A DNA stretch of 64,000 nt from Simmondsia chinensis (GCA_018398585.1 JAGTTD010000010.1:25553739-25617738), one strand, 5' to 3'. Shown: positions 1-10,660, counted from the first letter of the stretch. A program made the numbers and translations. The notes: generated from the letters alone by a model not told the origin.

Positions 1-1250
1 TTTTGTCTCCCATTCTTACACTTGTGGGCGTTTAATGTAGCCCCAGTGTATAAAATTATTTATAATTTCAACCACTTATGTCTCCCATTTTTAAACTAGT
101 GGGCGTTTAACGTGGCCCCCAGTGTACAAAATTATTTATAATTTCAACCACTTATGTTCCCATTTTTACACTAGTGGGCATTTATCGTAGCCCCCAGTGT
201 ATAAAATTATTTATAATTTCAACCACTTATGTCTCCCATGTTTACACTATTGGGCGTTTAACGTAGCCCCCAGTGTAAAAAATTATTTATAATTTCAACC
301 ACTTATGTCTCCCATTTTTACACTGGCGGGCTTTTAACATTACCCCTAGTTTATAAAATTATTTATACTTTCAATCACTTATATCTCCATTTTTATACTA
401 GTGTGCTTTTAACGTAGCCCCAAGCATATAAAATTATTTATAATTTTAATCACTTGTATCTCCCATTTTTACACTGGTGGGCATTTAACGTAGGGCCCAA
501 TGTATAAAATTATTTTCAATCACTTATGTCTCCCATTTTTACACTGGTGGGCGTTTAACGTAACCCCTGTGTAGAAAATTATTCATAATTTCAACCACTT
601 ATGCCTCCCATTTTTACACTGATGGGCATTTAACGTAGCCCCAATGCATGAAATTATTTATAATTTTAACCACTTATGTCTCCCATTTTTACATTGGTGG
701 GTGTTTAACGTAGCCCCTATTGCATAAAATTATTTATAATTTCAACCACTTATGTCTCCTACTTTTACATTGGTGGGCGTTTAAAGTAGCCCTCAGTGTA
801 AAAAATTATTTATAATATCAACAACTTATGCCTCCCATTTTTACATTGGTGGGCATTTAACGTAGCTCCCAGTGCATAAAATTAATTATAATTTCAACCA
901 CTTATGTCTCCCATTTTACACTAGTGGGCGTTTAATTTAGCCCATAGTATATAAAATTATTTATAATTTCAATCACTTATATCTCCTATTTTTACACTGG
1001 TGGGCTTTTAACTTAGCCCTAGTGTATAAAATTTTTTATAGTTCCAATCACTTATATCTCCATTTTTACACTTGTGGGCTTTTAACATAGCCCCTAGCAC
1101 ATATAATTTCAATCACTTATATCTCCAATTTTTACACTGGTGGGCGTTTAAAATAGCCCCCAGTGTATAAAATTATTTTCAATCACTTATATCTCTCATT
1201 TTTACACTAGTGGGTGTTAAATGTAGCCCCGAGTGTGTAAAATTATTTAT
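1..1250. repeat. Minisatellite array, about 17 units of 70-77 bp
   Basis: Units start near 4, 80, 155, 230, 306, 388, 466, 528, 605, 677, 754, 831, 906, 983, 1053, 1121 and 1192. Each unit has three parts: a (t)ctcccattttta box; an imperfect inverted repeat whose arms are TACACTGGTGGGC and GCCCCCAGTGTA around a GTTTAACGTA loop; and an AT-rich tail (tgtataaaattatttataa, then tttcaacca). The array meets the window edge, so its true length is unknown. It ends against a pyrimidine tract at 1251, upstream of the Tat-B accessory gene. Some units contain CACTA or CACTGGTGG, as in CACTA-transposon ends, but no transposase or clear terminal repeat pair is visible. Certain as a tandem array; function unknown. 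Confidence 0.95.
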
Positions 1251-1440
1251 AACAATATTGTATTTTTTTCGTCCTCTCTCTTTTTTTTTTTCTTTTTTCT
1301 TTCTTTCTTTTTTTTTTTTTTTTTTTTTTTTTGCTCTTTTCTTCTTTCTTTCTCTGTTTGTGTTCTCTTCTTTCCTTTCTTCACCGTTTGCACTTCTCTT
1401 TTTTCTTCTTCACCAAGATTTCCTTCATCCTTCCCTATAG
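1251..1440 (+). other. Pyrimidine-rich tract (T and CT runs)
   Basis: Long T/C-rich stretch, including a T run of about 24 near 1309-1332. Its position directly after the array and about 800 bases before the first exon of the Tat-B accessory gene, and its resemblance to the pyrimidine-rich leader upstream of the homologous gene in Tat-E, suggest a 5' leader. Short reading frames across it are low-complexity Phe/Ser strings and are not genes. Confidence 0.4.
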
Positions 1441-1789
1441 TGGTCGTTTGGCTCATTCCTCTTTTATTTCCCATGATTTTCATCGGCTTTTGATATTAGG
1501 TATAGTGTCTTTTATCCCTTTTTGCCCTAATTTCATAAGAATATGTGAGGTTTTTTACCATATGTTGGAAATGGAGATTGTTGGCTGTGATTCTTATGTT
1601 TTCTGTGTGGATTGGTTTTTTAGTTTAAGCTTTAACTCTGATTCTGTTCTAGTTTTGCAAAAGAGTTTGTCTTTTGGGGTATATTGTAGTTTTACAAGTT
1701 ACACCTGTCTTCTTTAGATCGTATTAACTTGCTAATGCTGGATATCTTGTTATTTTGCTTTGTCAATAGCGTGTGACTTATTGTGATGG
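1441..1789. other. Spacer upstream of the Tat-B accessory gene
   Basis: AT-rich, no convincing coding potential. Its place between the pyrimidine tract and the first coding exon fits a 5' leader or leader intron of the accessory gene. I cannot find the 3' LTR of Tat-B here; it should lie on this side of the gene. Confidence 0.3.
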
Positions 1790-2160
1790 TTTGTGGGTGT
1801 TACTAACTGTAGTTAATCCAAATCTCTTTTGTAGCATGTGCCCTGTTGGCATGCAAGTGTTGACAATCTTAGTTTACATAAAATCTTTCATGTTCTAATG
1901 TAGCATGTGCCTTGTCATGCTAGTTTGTGGGTGTTTTTAACTATTAATTTGATCAAAATCTCCTTTGTAATGTGTGCCCTGTTGGCTTGCGGGTGTTAAC
2001 AATCTTAGTTTACATGGCTTTAACTAGAAGTCTTTCATGTTCTAGTGTAGCATGTGCCTTGCCATGCTAGTTTGTGGATGTTTTTAACTATTAATTTGGT
2101 CAAAATCTCCTTTGTAACATGTGCCCTGTTGGCTTAAGGGTGCTAACAGCTTTATTTTAC
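1790..2160. repeat. Tandem direct repeat, 134- and 147-bp copies plus a partial third
   Basis: Copies begin with tttgtggg(t/a)tg at 1790, 1924 and 2071. Each carries gtgccctgttggc, ttagtttacat and tctttcatgttct blocks in the same order. The second full copy has a roughly 13-bp insertion (ggctttaactaga) relative to the first. The block lies just upstream of the accessory-gene start. Confidence 0.85.
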
Positions 2161-2244
2161 CTGACCTCCTTATTGTGCCTTACTCATCTTAAAAGACGTA
2201 AAGTTTCTTTTTTTGTTGGGGTTAAGGTGGTTTTATTTGTGAAA

Positions 2245-4511
2245 ATGAGCTTGGGTGCCAACAACCATAGTTCTTCGTACTATCAGCGTGTTTTAGATAA
2301 TCTCGCAGTTCCGGTAGGCTAGAAGATATTTTATCTCCTATGAATCATGGATCGGTTATCGCATCGCCTGTACCTTCTTTTCGTATCTAGAGGGAGGAGC
2401 ATTGCCTCTATTCGCATATTTATATGTGTTCTTTGATTCATGTTATACTTATTAGGGTGATTTAATGCAGATTAAAAAATGGTTCAGGGTAGAAGTAGGA
2501 CTTGAAGTATGAATCAAGGTGATCAAGCCTGAAACCGGCCTTATACTTCTGGTCCCACATCTAATCTTGCTTCCACTGTCATAACTTTTAATGAAGCTAG
2601 AGTGCGGGTCAATTTCCCACGCATTGCGGATATTAGACCTTTTAAACGGCTTGCTCAATGTTATTCAATTGTAAATAAGATCGCTTTTACTAGAGAGAAG
2701 TACTATTTTCCTTTGGAGTATGAAATACGGGCTCCTAAGGAAACTAATAGTATACTATTTCCCCATCAGTACGACTATTTTGCTATGACGCTGGAGTCTT
2801 TGAGTGCTGGGCTTAGGTTTTCGCTTCCTTCTTTTGTGTCTAATTTATTGGAGCGATATACCACGTGCCTAAGTCAAGGGACCCCTAACGGTCTTCGAAA
2901 TGTATGCGGATTTTTAATTACTTGTTTTGTTAAGGTTTTACAGCTTCTGACAAGGCTTTTGACAATTTATTTAAAGTCAAAAAGAGCCAAAGCACCTTTT
3001 ATTTCGAGAGTTGTGGGAGTTGGCGTTTTGTTGAGGACAATCCGTCCAACCTTAAGACTTGGTTGAACAAGTTTTTATGGGTTCGACTGCCTACTCTTCC
3101 TAGTTATCCTGTGGTGTGGTACAAACTAACCCGTGCCCCTAGACCACACCTGGAAGAGTTGGCTCCTGCATATTGGGCGATTATCAACTATTTTGGCACG
3201 AATTCTGACAGAGATCGTTTTTTAGCCACTCGCTCACTTCTTAGTAAAGAGATAGTCCTCACAAAGGCTAGATTAAGTGGGAGACCTTTTCCAAGTATAT
3301 GCATCTCGAATGTTTGACTTCTTTTATTAGATTATTTTATTTTTTACTATATAACAATGAGTTTTTATTGTTTTTGAGTCTTGATGTTGTTTCCCTTTTT
3401 TAATGCAGCTGAGGAAGTAGATAACTTGAATATCTCCCGCTACTTGGTTTCGGACTCTCCTAAAGGAAGCTCGAAGCATACTGATATGGGCGCTTCCGTC
3501 AAACCCTCAGTACAACCTCCTTCTGAGGACCCCCCTCCTGTTACATAGCCGGTTTCTGAGGGTGAAGGCCCTTGCTCGACGTCGCATACGCAGCGGCATT
3601 ACACAGCTACCTCCTCGAGGTCAGTCTACTCAGTTAAACTTACATCCTAAAGGGAGGAACGTTCGGGCACATTTCAAGTCGGTGCAAAATCTCGCTGTAC
3701 TGGATGCACTTACTGTCGTTCATTTGCCGCCACCTCCTCCCACTCCTTCTGTGAGAGATTTTCCTATAGACGAGACCTCGGCTTGCGGGGGAGATACTTC
3801 TACTTTTCCCCGTCCCCTAACAGATTTTGCGTCATTGCTTAGAGTTTTTGAAGAGCTGTCACCTGCCGAGCCCATTCGTCCTCAGAGCTCTTTCGCCCTG
3901 TCTGAGGTGATGACTCGTGCTTACTTTGTTCATTCCACTGCTTTTCTTTCTTCTTCTACTATTGCTTACTTTAGGTGTGCTTATATGGCTTGTTTTTGCA
4001 GCATCTAGGTGTTCTGGGTTATTTGAGTCAAATGGCCTTATCTTTTATAGATGCTACGGCCCGTTGTCAGAACCTTCAGGAGGAGCTCCAAGCCGTTCAA
4101 AGAGCGTCTTTAAGGCAGGAAGAAGACTGTCATCGTGAGGTCAAATAGCTTCAAAGGAGGTTGGATGAGGTGCGGGCTAACAACTATCGTCAAGCGAGAG
4201 ATCTACGCAGTAAAGATGTACAGATTAACGATCTTCGAGCTGTGATACTTCGAGCTCGTGAGGAAGCCATTGCTACTTTTAAGTCCAGCTTTGAATTTTA
4301 GATCACCCAAAGTGACTTTTACTGGGCTGGCATGGATTCGACTTTTTCTCACTTGTCCCAAAAGCTTGGTGATGGTGGTTCCAACTTTACCCGACCTAAG
4401 GTAGATTCTGTAATCTCCCAAATTACTAATGAGATTAATGAGGAGTTATCTCAGAGGGATGCTTCTCCTTTTGTTGGAGGTATTGCTCATTCGCGAGCTT
4501 TAGTCTTGTGA
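2245..4511 (+). pseudogene. Tat-B antisense accessory gene, PF04195-like, four exons
   Basis: Retroelement accessory gene transcribed opposite to the Tat-B pol genes. Proposed exons: 2245-2313, 2471-3294, 3409-3906 and 4002-4511, with acceptors tttaatgcag, ttaatgcag and tttttgcag and donors GTAGGC, GTATAT and GTGATG. Exon 2 carries the conserved domain: YYFPLEYEI, ILFPHQYDYF, LRFSLPSF and GTPNGLRNVCGFLITCF align with the Tat-E copy (FYFPDDYEI, ILFPRHPGSF, LRFPLPSI, ISPNGFRNIYGYLVTCF). This is the pattern of the plant putative gypsy-type transposon family. Exon 4 is a charged coiled coil (NLQEELQAVQRA, LQRRLDEVRANN). Decay: TGA at 2503 and 2530, a frameshift near 2940, and stops near 4146 and 4300. 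Its biochemical function is unknown. Family assignment is by recognition, not a search. Confidence 0.72.
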
Positions 4512-4902
4512 GGTCATAGTTTTCCACTATTCTCTCCTTCTTTCTTTTTGGCAGTGTGATGATTTTATTGACTGTATGATGGACAGACATGGGTGATGGT
4601 GTCTTGGTTTGTAAGATGTTTGTATTTTCAAATGGGAGGTTTGTTTTGGGAATGCTTGGCTTTGTATGAGAATGTATGGTTTTGTGATTCGTTTAAATGT
4701 ATGGCTGTATTTTTAACAGGTGTGTGATAGCCCTTTTAACAGGTGATGAGTTGTGTCGTTTATTGATAATGCTGTGTTGTTTCATAGAGCTCTCTTTTTA
4801 ACAGGTGAAGAGTAGTATCGTTAATTGTCAACCTCCCGTTGCTTTGTCTTATTAGCAGGCGTATGGTAGTTCTCTTTTTAACAAGTGAAGAGTCATGTCA
4901 TT
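4512..4902. repeat. Tat-B internal spacer with diverged tandem repeats (left part)
   Basis: Non-coding, T/G-rich, with repeated ttttaacaggtga(t/a)gag and gtgttgtttc motifs about 84 bases apart. The stretch 4740-4902 matches 14596-14760 on the far side of Tat-A. This shows that Tat-A landed inside one continuous repeat-bearing spacer between the accessory gene and pol of Tat-B. Confidence 0.7.
4898..4902. other. Target-site duplication of Tat-A, left copy (tcatt)
   Basis: tcatt precedes the Tat-A LTR; acatt (14591-14595) follows the other LTR. Four of five bases match, which fits an old insertion. Confidence 0.55.
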
Positions 4903-7125
4903 TGTTTTGGTATATATTCTTTTAATGGCAGGTTAAACTCAAACCTTTTTACTTAATTGATTGATGCTTTTTAATACAAGAGGTACTTTAAATCGAGTAC
5001 AAGTATAATGGGGGGGATGAAGGTGAGTGAATTCGTGTCCTCTTTCTGGAGCATGAGGGGGTATTTATAGATGCCTAAGGATGTCACATGCAGAGGGCAA
5101 AGTAGTAAAAAGAGGAAAAGGGGAATGGGAGAAGGGATACGCATCTTGCACATCATACCCATTCGGGGCGAGATGCATGAACCCTGTATCCCCCGGTCTT
5201 GGACATTCAGCTCGGTTGTTGCGTGTCACGGGAGTCTAGGTGCTTTAAGAGAAGAGAGAGGTGCATCTCGCCTCCCGCGGGTACCCGGGGTGAGATCCCC
5301 TATCTTTCAAGGCTTGGATAGATACTTTGTATGTCGAAAGGGATATTAGTCGGGGATGTAATTTGCTTCTTCGTTTTGGGACTGTGTTCAGAAGGAGTCG
5401 CGGGGCGTGCACCTTACCCATCTCAAGGAAAGATGCGGATAGGCGATGATGCTTATTTCATGTATATGCTTAGCAAGTGCACTAAGTCATATCAAGTAAT
5501 AAAGAGTAAGTAGAGTATTGTTCCCAGGAGGATTGTTATTGAATGAGTATCAAAATTAGTAGTTTAAACACTATTTGAAAGACCGAAATCTAAAGTTTTG
5601 ATATGAAACAAAACAAAATAAAAAAGAACAACAATGGTTACTAATTTTATAAAAGGGTGTGCTGATTTTTAGAAGATTTCAATGATTTAATAAGATCCAT
5701 GGCATCCGATTTCACCTAGTTGCATCAATACACCTTTCTATTCTCGATATTCAAGTCATTGTTACGTATTGATGGTCGAAAATCCTAATTTACAAAATAT
5801 TCTCTCTCGAGAAATATTTAGAAGCTCTTTTATATATTAACTTATCAATCTCTTGCATAAATTCAAATAAGAAAAGAGTTTTGATGATCCATGGTTTTCA
5901 CTTAAGACCACACAAATCGCGTTAATCTCTCTCGAGCATTCACTCAGTTTGGGGTATTTATCACCTTAGCAATCATCATAAATCTCCTCTTAGACTCATT
6001 ATGAATTATTATACTCTTTAAATAGTGATCAAGCATTCAAAACTCATAAAGAACAATGATAAACACTTCAACAATGCAATAACAAAACATTGAATACAAT
6101 GAATTACAAGAGAGTGTATATGACAACTTAGGCTACATCGTAGCCTTTAAAAAACAAAATTAGTTCATGTTAAACATAATATAATAAAAAGCTAAACAAA
6201 ATTCATGAACTTAAAGAAAAAAAGGATAGAAAATAAGAAATCACAAACCAAACTTCTTCTTTTCTCCTCCTTCTTCTTCCCTACGAATTTCTACCTATAT
6301 TCCTATTTTGTATTGTGTTTTTTTGGATGAATTGATGATAAAACACCTCCCAAGCATTCCCATTTATAGTATTTGAGGTTGGGATTACTTAAAATAAAAA
6401 ATATTGCAAGCTTTAATCTCATTGCACCACACTTCTGCTTCTGTCGCCAAGTTCTACAGCTTTCTATTCAAGTTGATTTTTTTCAATTTTTTGCTGCTTT
6501 GAACCGCCCAAAATCTGCTTTAACATTGAACATGTTCATGAAGTTTACAAGGAGTTTCTTCACGTTATTTTTCCATTTTGCCACCCAAATTTGCAAGTTG
6601 AAGTGAATTGTTTATAGTTGTTGTACAGTCTCTGCATTTTTCTGTTCTTTGCTGTTTTTCTTCATTTTTTTCCTACTTTGTACCACCCAATTCACTCTTT
6701 AAATCATCTTGGACATTTTAATGTATTTTTTGATCCATCCTTGCACTTGATTTGTTTATTTTGCCACAAGTTGAAATGAATTGTGCAAGTTCTTGTTGTT
6801 CTTGTTGTAGCCATGTATTTTGATGTGTTTTACCGAACTCTTTGCTCTTGTTTGATGTATCTTGTATTCACTTATTGATTTTTATGATAAAACCTAGCAA
6901 GATTTAGCATAAAATAAGTGTTTTTGCAAAGACATGGCAATAGAATTGAAAAAGAGTAAAAGTGAGTAATAGCGATAAAAACTTGAGGCAAAATGGTTAA
7001 AAAATGAACCAAAATAATATGAATAATTATGAACTAAATTAGATTTATCAGGCGAGATGCATGCAGAGCTCTCCGAAGCCTTGTTGTTATTTCTCGACTT
7101 GGAAGTCGTTAAGGAGTCGTTATCA
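4903..7125 (-). repeat. Tat-A 3' LTR, split by a solo LTR
   Basis: 4903-5446 and 7051-7125 together match 13977-14590 along the whole length. Ends are TGTTTTGG and GTTATCA as read on the plus strand. A minus-strand TATA box CTATAAATAC lies at 5061-5070. The small reading frames here (for example 5071-5349) are LTR sequence, not genes. Confidence 0.88.
5447..7050. mobile_element. Solo LTR, 1604 bp, inserted in the Tat-A 3' LTR
   Basis: Precisely delimited by comparison with the uninterrupted LTR at 13977-14590. Ends are TGAT and ATCA (inverted), flanked by the 5-bp duplication ggcga (5442-5446 and 7051-7055). No internal domain is coded, so it is a recombined single LTR. Length, and the caagtaataaagagtaagtag and gtattgttcccaggagg text near its start, suggest a large gypsy LTR of Athila type. 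It is AT-rich with no gene. Confidence 0.85.
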
Positions 7126-7143
7126 GTTAGTCCCCCGCCATTT
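7126..7143 (-). other. Tat-A polypurine tract
   Basis: On the minus strand the tract reads ATGGCGGGGGACTAAC and ends at the 3' LTR. Tat-C has GTGATGGGGGACTAAC in the same place (50905-50920). It primes plus-strand DNA synthesis in this family. Confidence 0.75.
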
Positions 7144-7184
7144 TGCAAATGATTTTCATTTGTGATTTGCAATGCAGTTGGTTT

Positions 7185-7192
7185 TATAAATA
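7185..7192 (+). promoter_or_regulatory. TATA box of a putative antisense promoter (Tat-A)
   Basis: TATAAATA lies 60 bases inside the 3' LTR, pointing toward the antisense accessory remnant. The surrounding 100 bases (gcaaatgattttc, then the TATA, then a G-rich and cctc/ccct stretch) align with the same position in Tat-C, where the box is TATAAGTA. Conservation between two diverged copies supports a real promoter. Confidence 0.5.
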
Positions 7193-7246
7193 TGGGGGAG
7201 TAGTGGGCAATCCCCTTAACTTTGACCTCCACTCTGGGGTGACCAT

Positions 7247-7815
7247 ATCTCGGCTTAGAGTGCTCGCATTTTCGAATTGGAGCCTCTCGTTTCGTCGCAG
7301 GGTGCTCGTGTTTCCGAGCTGGAGACCCTCATCTCGGCACGAGATGCTCATGTGTCTGAGCTAAACTCCCTTGTTGTGGCACGGGATGCTCGCATGTCTA
7401 GGTTAGAGTCCCTTGCTTTGACATGAGATGCCCGGATATCTCACTTGGAGGCCCTTACCTTGACTATTCCAGAACAAGTTTCGAGTGCTGTCTCAGATTT
7501 TAGGGGGGCACTGAATTCCGAAACTAGTACTGGAAAGGCTTCGACACCGAGGTTGTCTTTGCTGTGAAGAAGGCAAAGCATTTAGACCCTCATCTCGGAG
7601 CTTCTTTTCTTCAGGAAGTCTACCAGTCCGTTTTGGACGATGTGAAGGATGGGAGGCTTGATGCTGCCAGTTCGTCTGATGTCACTCACCCTGCTCACGA
7701 CTGCTGGGGATTGCCCTTTTCACTCTTTTTGTTGCTCATTTCTTTATGTTTCTTCTGTTTGGGATTGTTTTGGGCCCTTTTTGTATATGTATCCCCATTC
7801 CTTTTTGTATTTTGA
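7247..7815 (+). pseudogene. Tat-A antisense accessory gene, C-terminal coiled-coil remnant
   Basis: 7247-7456 encodes five 14-residue repeats of the type ARVSELETLISARDAH, a 42-bp DNA repeat in phase with two heptads, so a parallel coiled coil is likely. It is followed by IPEQVSSAVSDFRGAL and, after a frameshift, KKAKHLDPHLGASFLQEVY. The same three blocks occur on the minus strand at 45950-46300 in Tat-C. The PF04195-like domain expected upstream is missing: sequence passes from the TATA region straight to the coiled coil, so an internal deletion is inferred. Stops interrupt at the first repeat and at the fifth. Confidence 0.65.
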
Positions 7816-7968
7816 CGAACCGTGTTTTATGATGAAATAATGTCATCTTTTGCATTTGATTGTTGCCTTGGTAATTTGAGGATTTGTTTGTGGTTTGTTT
7901 GTATTGACATTTGCTTTTTTTGTATGTGTGATTTGATAGTTTTGGAGAAGTTGATGGTATTTCTCCTG
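7816..7968. other. Spacer before the 36-bp minisatellite
   Basis: T/G-rich, non-coding. It may be the 3' untranslated part of the antisense accessory gene. Confidence 0.3.
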
Positions 7969-8760
7969 CCTTGGGAGGGCTTAGGGCTTGACGTATTTAG
8001 CCCACCTTGGAAGAGCTAATGGCCAAATCTATTTTGCTCGCCTCGGAAGGGCTTACGGCTTAACGTAATTCACCCGCCTCGTAGGGCTTATGGCTTAACG
8101 TAATTCGTCTGCCTCGGAAGGGCTTACAGCTAAACATATTTCGCCCGCTTCAAAAGGGCTTGTGGCTTAATGTAATTAGCCCACCTCGGAAGGGCTTATG
8201 GCTAAACGTAATTCGCCTCGAAAGGGCTTACGGCTAAACGTAATTCGCCCGCCTCAAAAGGGCTTATGGATAAACGTATTTCGCCCGCCTCGGAAGGGCT
8301 TACGGCTTAATGTAATTCGCCTGCCTCGGAAGGGCTTACGGCTAAAAGTAATTCACCCACCTTGGAAGGGCTTACGGCTAAACGTATTTTGCCAGCCTCA
8401 AAAGGGCTTATGGCTTAACGTAATTCACCTGCCTCGGAAGGGCTTACCACTAAACATAACATAATTTGCCCGTCTCGGAAGGGCTTACGGCCTAACGAAT
8501 TTCACCCGCATCGGAAGGGCTTACGGCCTAACGTAATTTGCTTGCCTCGAAAGGGCTTATGGCTTAACGTAATTCGCCCGCCTCGAAAGGGCTTACGGCT
8601 TAACGTAATTCGCCCACCTCGGAAGGGCTTGCGGCTAAACGTAATTCGCCCGCCTCTGAAGGGCTTACAACTTAACGTGATTCGCCCGCCTAGGAAGGGC
8701 TTACGGCTTAACGTAATTTTCCCGCCTCATAAGGACTTACAGCTAAACATAATTCCATAC
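7969..8760. repeat. 36-bp minisatellite, about 21 units (Tat-A)
   Basis: Consensus unit: cctcggaagggcttacggc then ttaacgtaattcgcccg. The unit contains inverted arms (GGGC/GCCC and TTACG/CGTAA). The period is a multiple of three, so the plus strand reads as 12-residue repeats (RKGLRLNVIRPP) in runs at 8198-8464 and 8542-8769, separated by stops. It lies between the antisense accessory remnant and the end of pol, where Tat and Ogre elements often carry minisatellites. Confidence 0.93.
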
Positions 8761-8845
8761 GTTTTGTAAATCCTTCTTTTCATATTTATAAAGAGGGAGA
8801 GAGTTCTGGCAGGGCACATAATAAATTTTATATCTTTTCAAGGTT

Positions 8846-10060
8846 TCATACATAGTATCTCCTTAAATTTAAAATATTCCATGTCTTCAGGATTGATGTC
8901 CCATTCAGCTGTTGTAGACGGTAGGCTCCTCCCCTAGTAGTCCAGGAGACCCTATATGGCCCTTCCCAATTGGAGGATAGCTTGCCGTGGTGATGCCCCG
9001 AGGCCTCCGTTCATTTTAGTACAAACTCTTCCTCCTGGAAGTCCCTCTTTTTTACCCTAGTTATGAAATATTTTGCCATTCTTTGTTTTTGGGCAACCAT
9101 CCTGACCAATGCATTTTCCCGCGTTTCTTCTATTTCGTCTAGTGACTATCTCAATGCCTCTTTGTTATGTTCCCAGTCATAACCCTGCATTTGAAGCCTG
9201 GGTTCTCCTACCTCTACTGGTAGTACCGCTTCCATTCTGTACATGAGGTTGTATGGGGTTTCTCCTGTGGTGTTTCGTGTCATTGTTCTATAAGCCCACA
9301 GCACGCTAGGGAGCTCTTCAACCCAGTTTCCTTTGACTTGTTCAAGCCGACATTTTACTCCTGAAAGAAAATGCTTATTGGCGGAATCTGCCAAGCCGTT
9401 ACTTTGTGGGTGTGCCACCGAAGCATAATTTATTGTTATTCCCAGATTTTCGCAGCAGTCTTGGAATCTTTGTGAGCTTAACTGAGTGCCATTATCGGTA
9501 ACCAGAGTTTGTGGGATTCCAGATTGGGTGATGATTCCCTTCCAAAGGAAGTGCTGGATAGCGCGATCAATGATTTAGGCAACTAGTTCAGCCTCTATCC
9601 ATTTGCTGAAATAGTTTATGGCCACAATGATGTACTTTCTTTGTCCTGTCGCCTCAGGGTATGGCCTCGAGATGTCCAACCCCCATTGCACGAATGGGAT
9701 TGGCCTAAGTATAGGTTGGAGCAAGGACGCAGGAGCATGGATTACCGAGGCTTGTTTCTGGCATTTCTCGAATTTTTGTACGAGGGTTTGGGCATCTTTT
9801 TTCATGGTAGGCCGGTAGTATCCAGATCGTAAAGCCTTGTTAGTCAGCACTTGACTTTCGAGGTGCTATCCGCAGATGCCTTCATGAATCTCGCGTAGGA
9901 TGTATTCCCCTTCTTCCTTGCCTACACATTTTAACAGGTGCACGAATGATCTCCTAAATAGATCCTCGACAATTGGCACAAACCAGGGAGCTCATCTCAG
10001 GACTAGTTTTGCCTCTATTTGGTTGCTGGGATGGGTCCCAATTTTTATATATTCTACCAT
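8846..10060 (-). pseudogene. Tat-A integrase
   Basis: Integrase inserts element DNA into the chromosome. The zinc-binding CX2C lies near FEKCQKQAS. The core shows QWGLDISRPYPEATGQRK (first Asp) and the target segment with HPQSNGLADSANKHF, where the catalytic Glu expected in NGQxE is Asp. The C-terminal part follows (NWVEELPSVLWAYRT; TGETPYNLMYRMEAVLPVEV) and ends at the stop near 8846. Frames change and stops interrupt between 9850 and 9146, so it is inactive. Longest open pieces are 9850-9575 and 9418-9146. Confidence 0.85.
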
Positions 10061-10069
10061 GGGGTGCCG

Positions 10070-10660
10070 CTAGTCGTCCACAGCCCATACTTGCATGACT
10101 TTCTTGGGAAGAGAAGAGGGTGGTGGGCTCCTACATGAGGTTTCAACCTCTTCGATTTGGATGGTGGGGTCCTGGCATTTTTCTCTCTGTTCTAAACTGG
10201 CGATCCAGCTTAGTTCGTCTGCTCTAACATTTTCTGCTCGTGGTATGAGGTGAATCCTGAAGTGGGAAAAGGCTCTTGTTGCTTCATTCACTAACTTTAA
10301 ATATTCCATCATGGTAGTACTTCGCGCCCCGTAGATTCCCTGGATTTCTTTGACGACTAATTGGGAATTGTAAAACACCTCAATCTGTTAGGCCCCTGCT
10401 CTTTGTACTATTCTTAGCTCGTAGAAGAGCGCCTCGCATTCGACCTTGTTGTTGCTGGCTCTAAATTTCAATCGTATGGCATATGAGAAATGCGGAACCT
10501 TTGGTGAGATGAGTAAGATTCCTGCCTCGCTTCCTTGATTGTTGGAGGATCCGTCGACATACAATCTCCATGATTCTCCCGGGGTGTCCTCTAAATCTGT
10601 GGTTGGTACGTTGCTAGCGAATGAACACTCGGCTAGAAAAGCAGCCAACGCTTATGCCTT
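10070..10660 (-). pseudogene. Tat-A archaeal-type RNase H
   Basis: The second RNase H domain typical of the Tat lineage. Visible motifs: WRLYVDGSSNNQGSEAGILL (metal-binding Asp), FRASNNKVECEAL (Glu), NSQLVVKEIQGIYGA, and IPRAENVRADELSWIASL (third Asp). It sits between RT/RNase H and integrase as expected. One frame break near 10380 splits it in two. Confidence 0.82.

Noticed and set aside
1..1250. CRISPR-like array
   Set aside because: Units are contiguous and diverged along their whole length with no unique spacers, in a plant genome; it is a minisatellite.
1..1250. CACTA transposon end
   Set aside because: CACTA and CACTGGTGG occur only as variants within repeat units; no paired terminal repeat, 3-bp duplication or transposase is visible.
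1210..1493. Phe/Ser-rich and Lys/Glu-rich small proteins
   Set aside because: Translations of a pyrimidine tract on either strand; low complexity only.
5071..5513. Small plus-strand genes at 5071-5513
   Set aside because: They lie inside the Tat-A 3' LTR and run into the nested solo LTR.
8198..8769. Protein genes made of 12-residue repeats
   Set aside because: They are translations of the 36-bp minisatellite, with stops between runs and no start context; frame openness follows from the period being a multiple of three.
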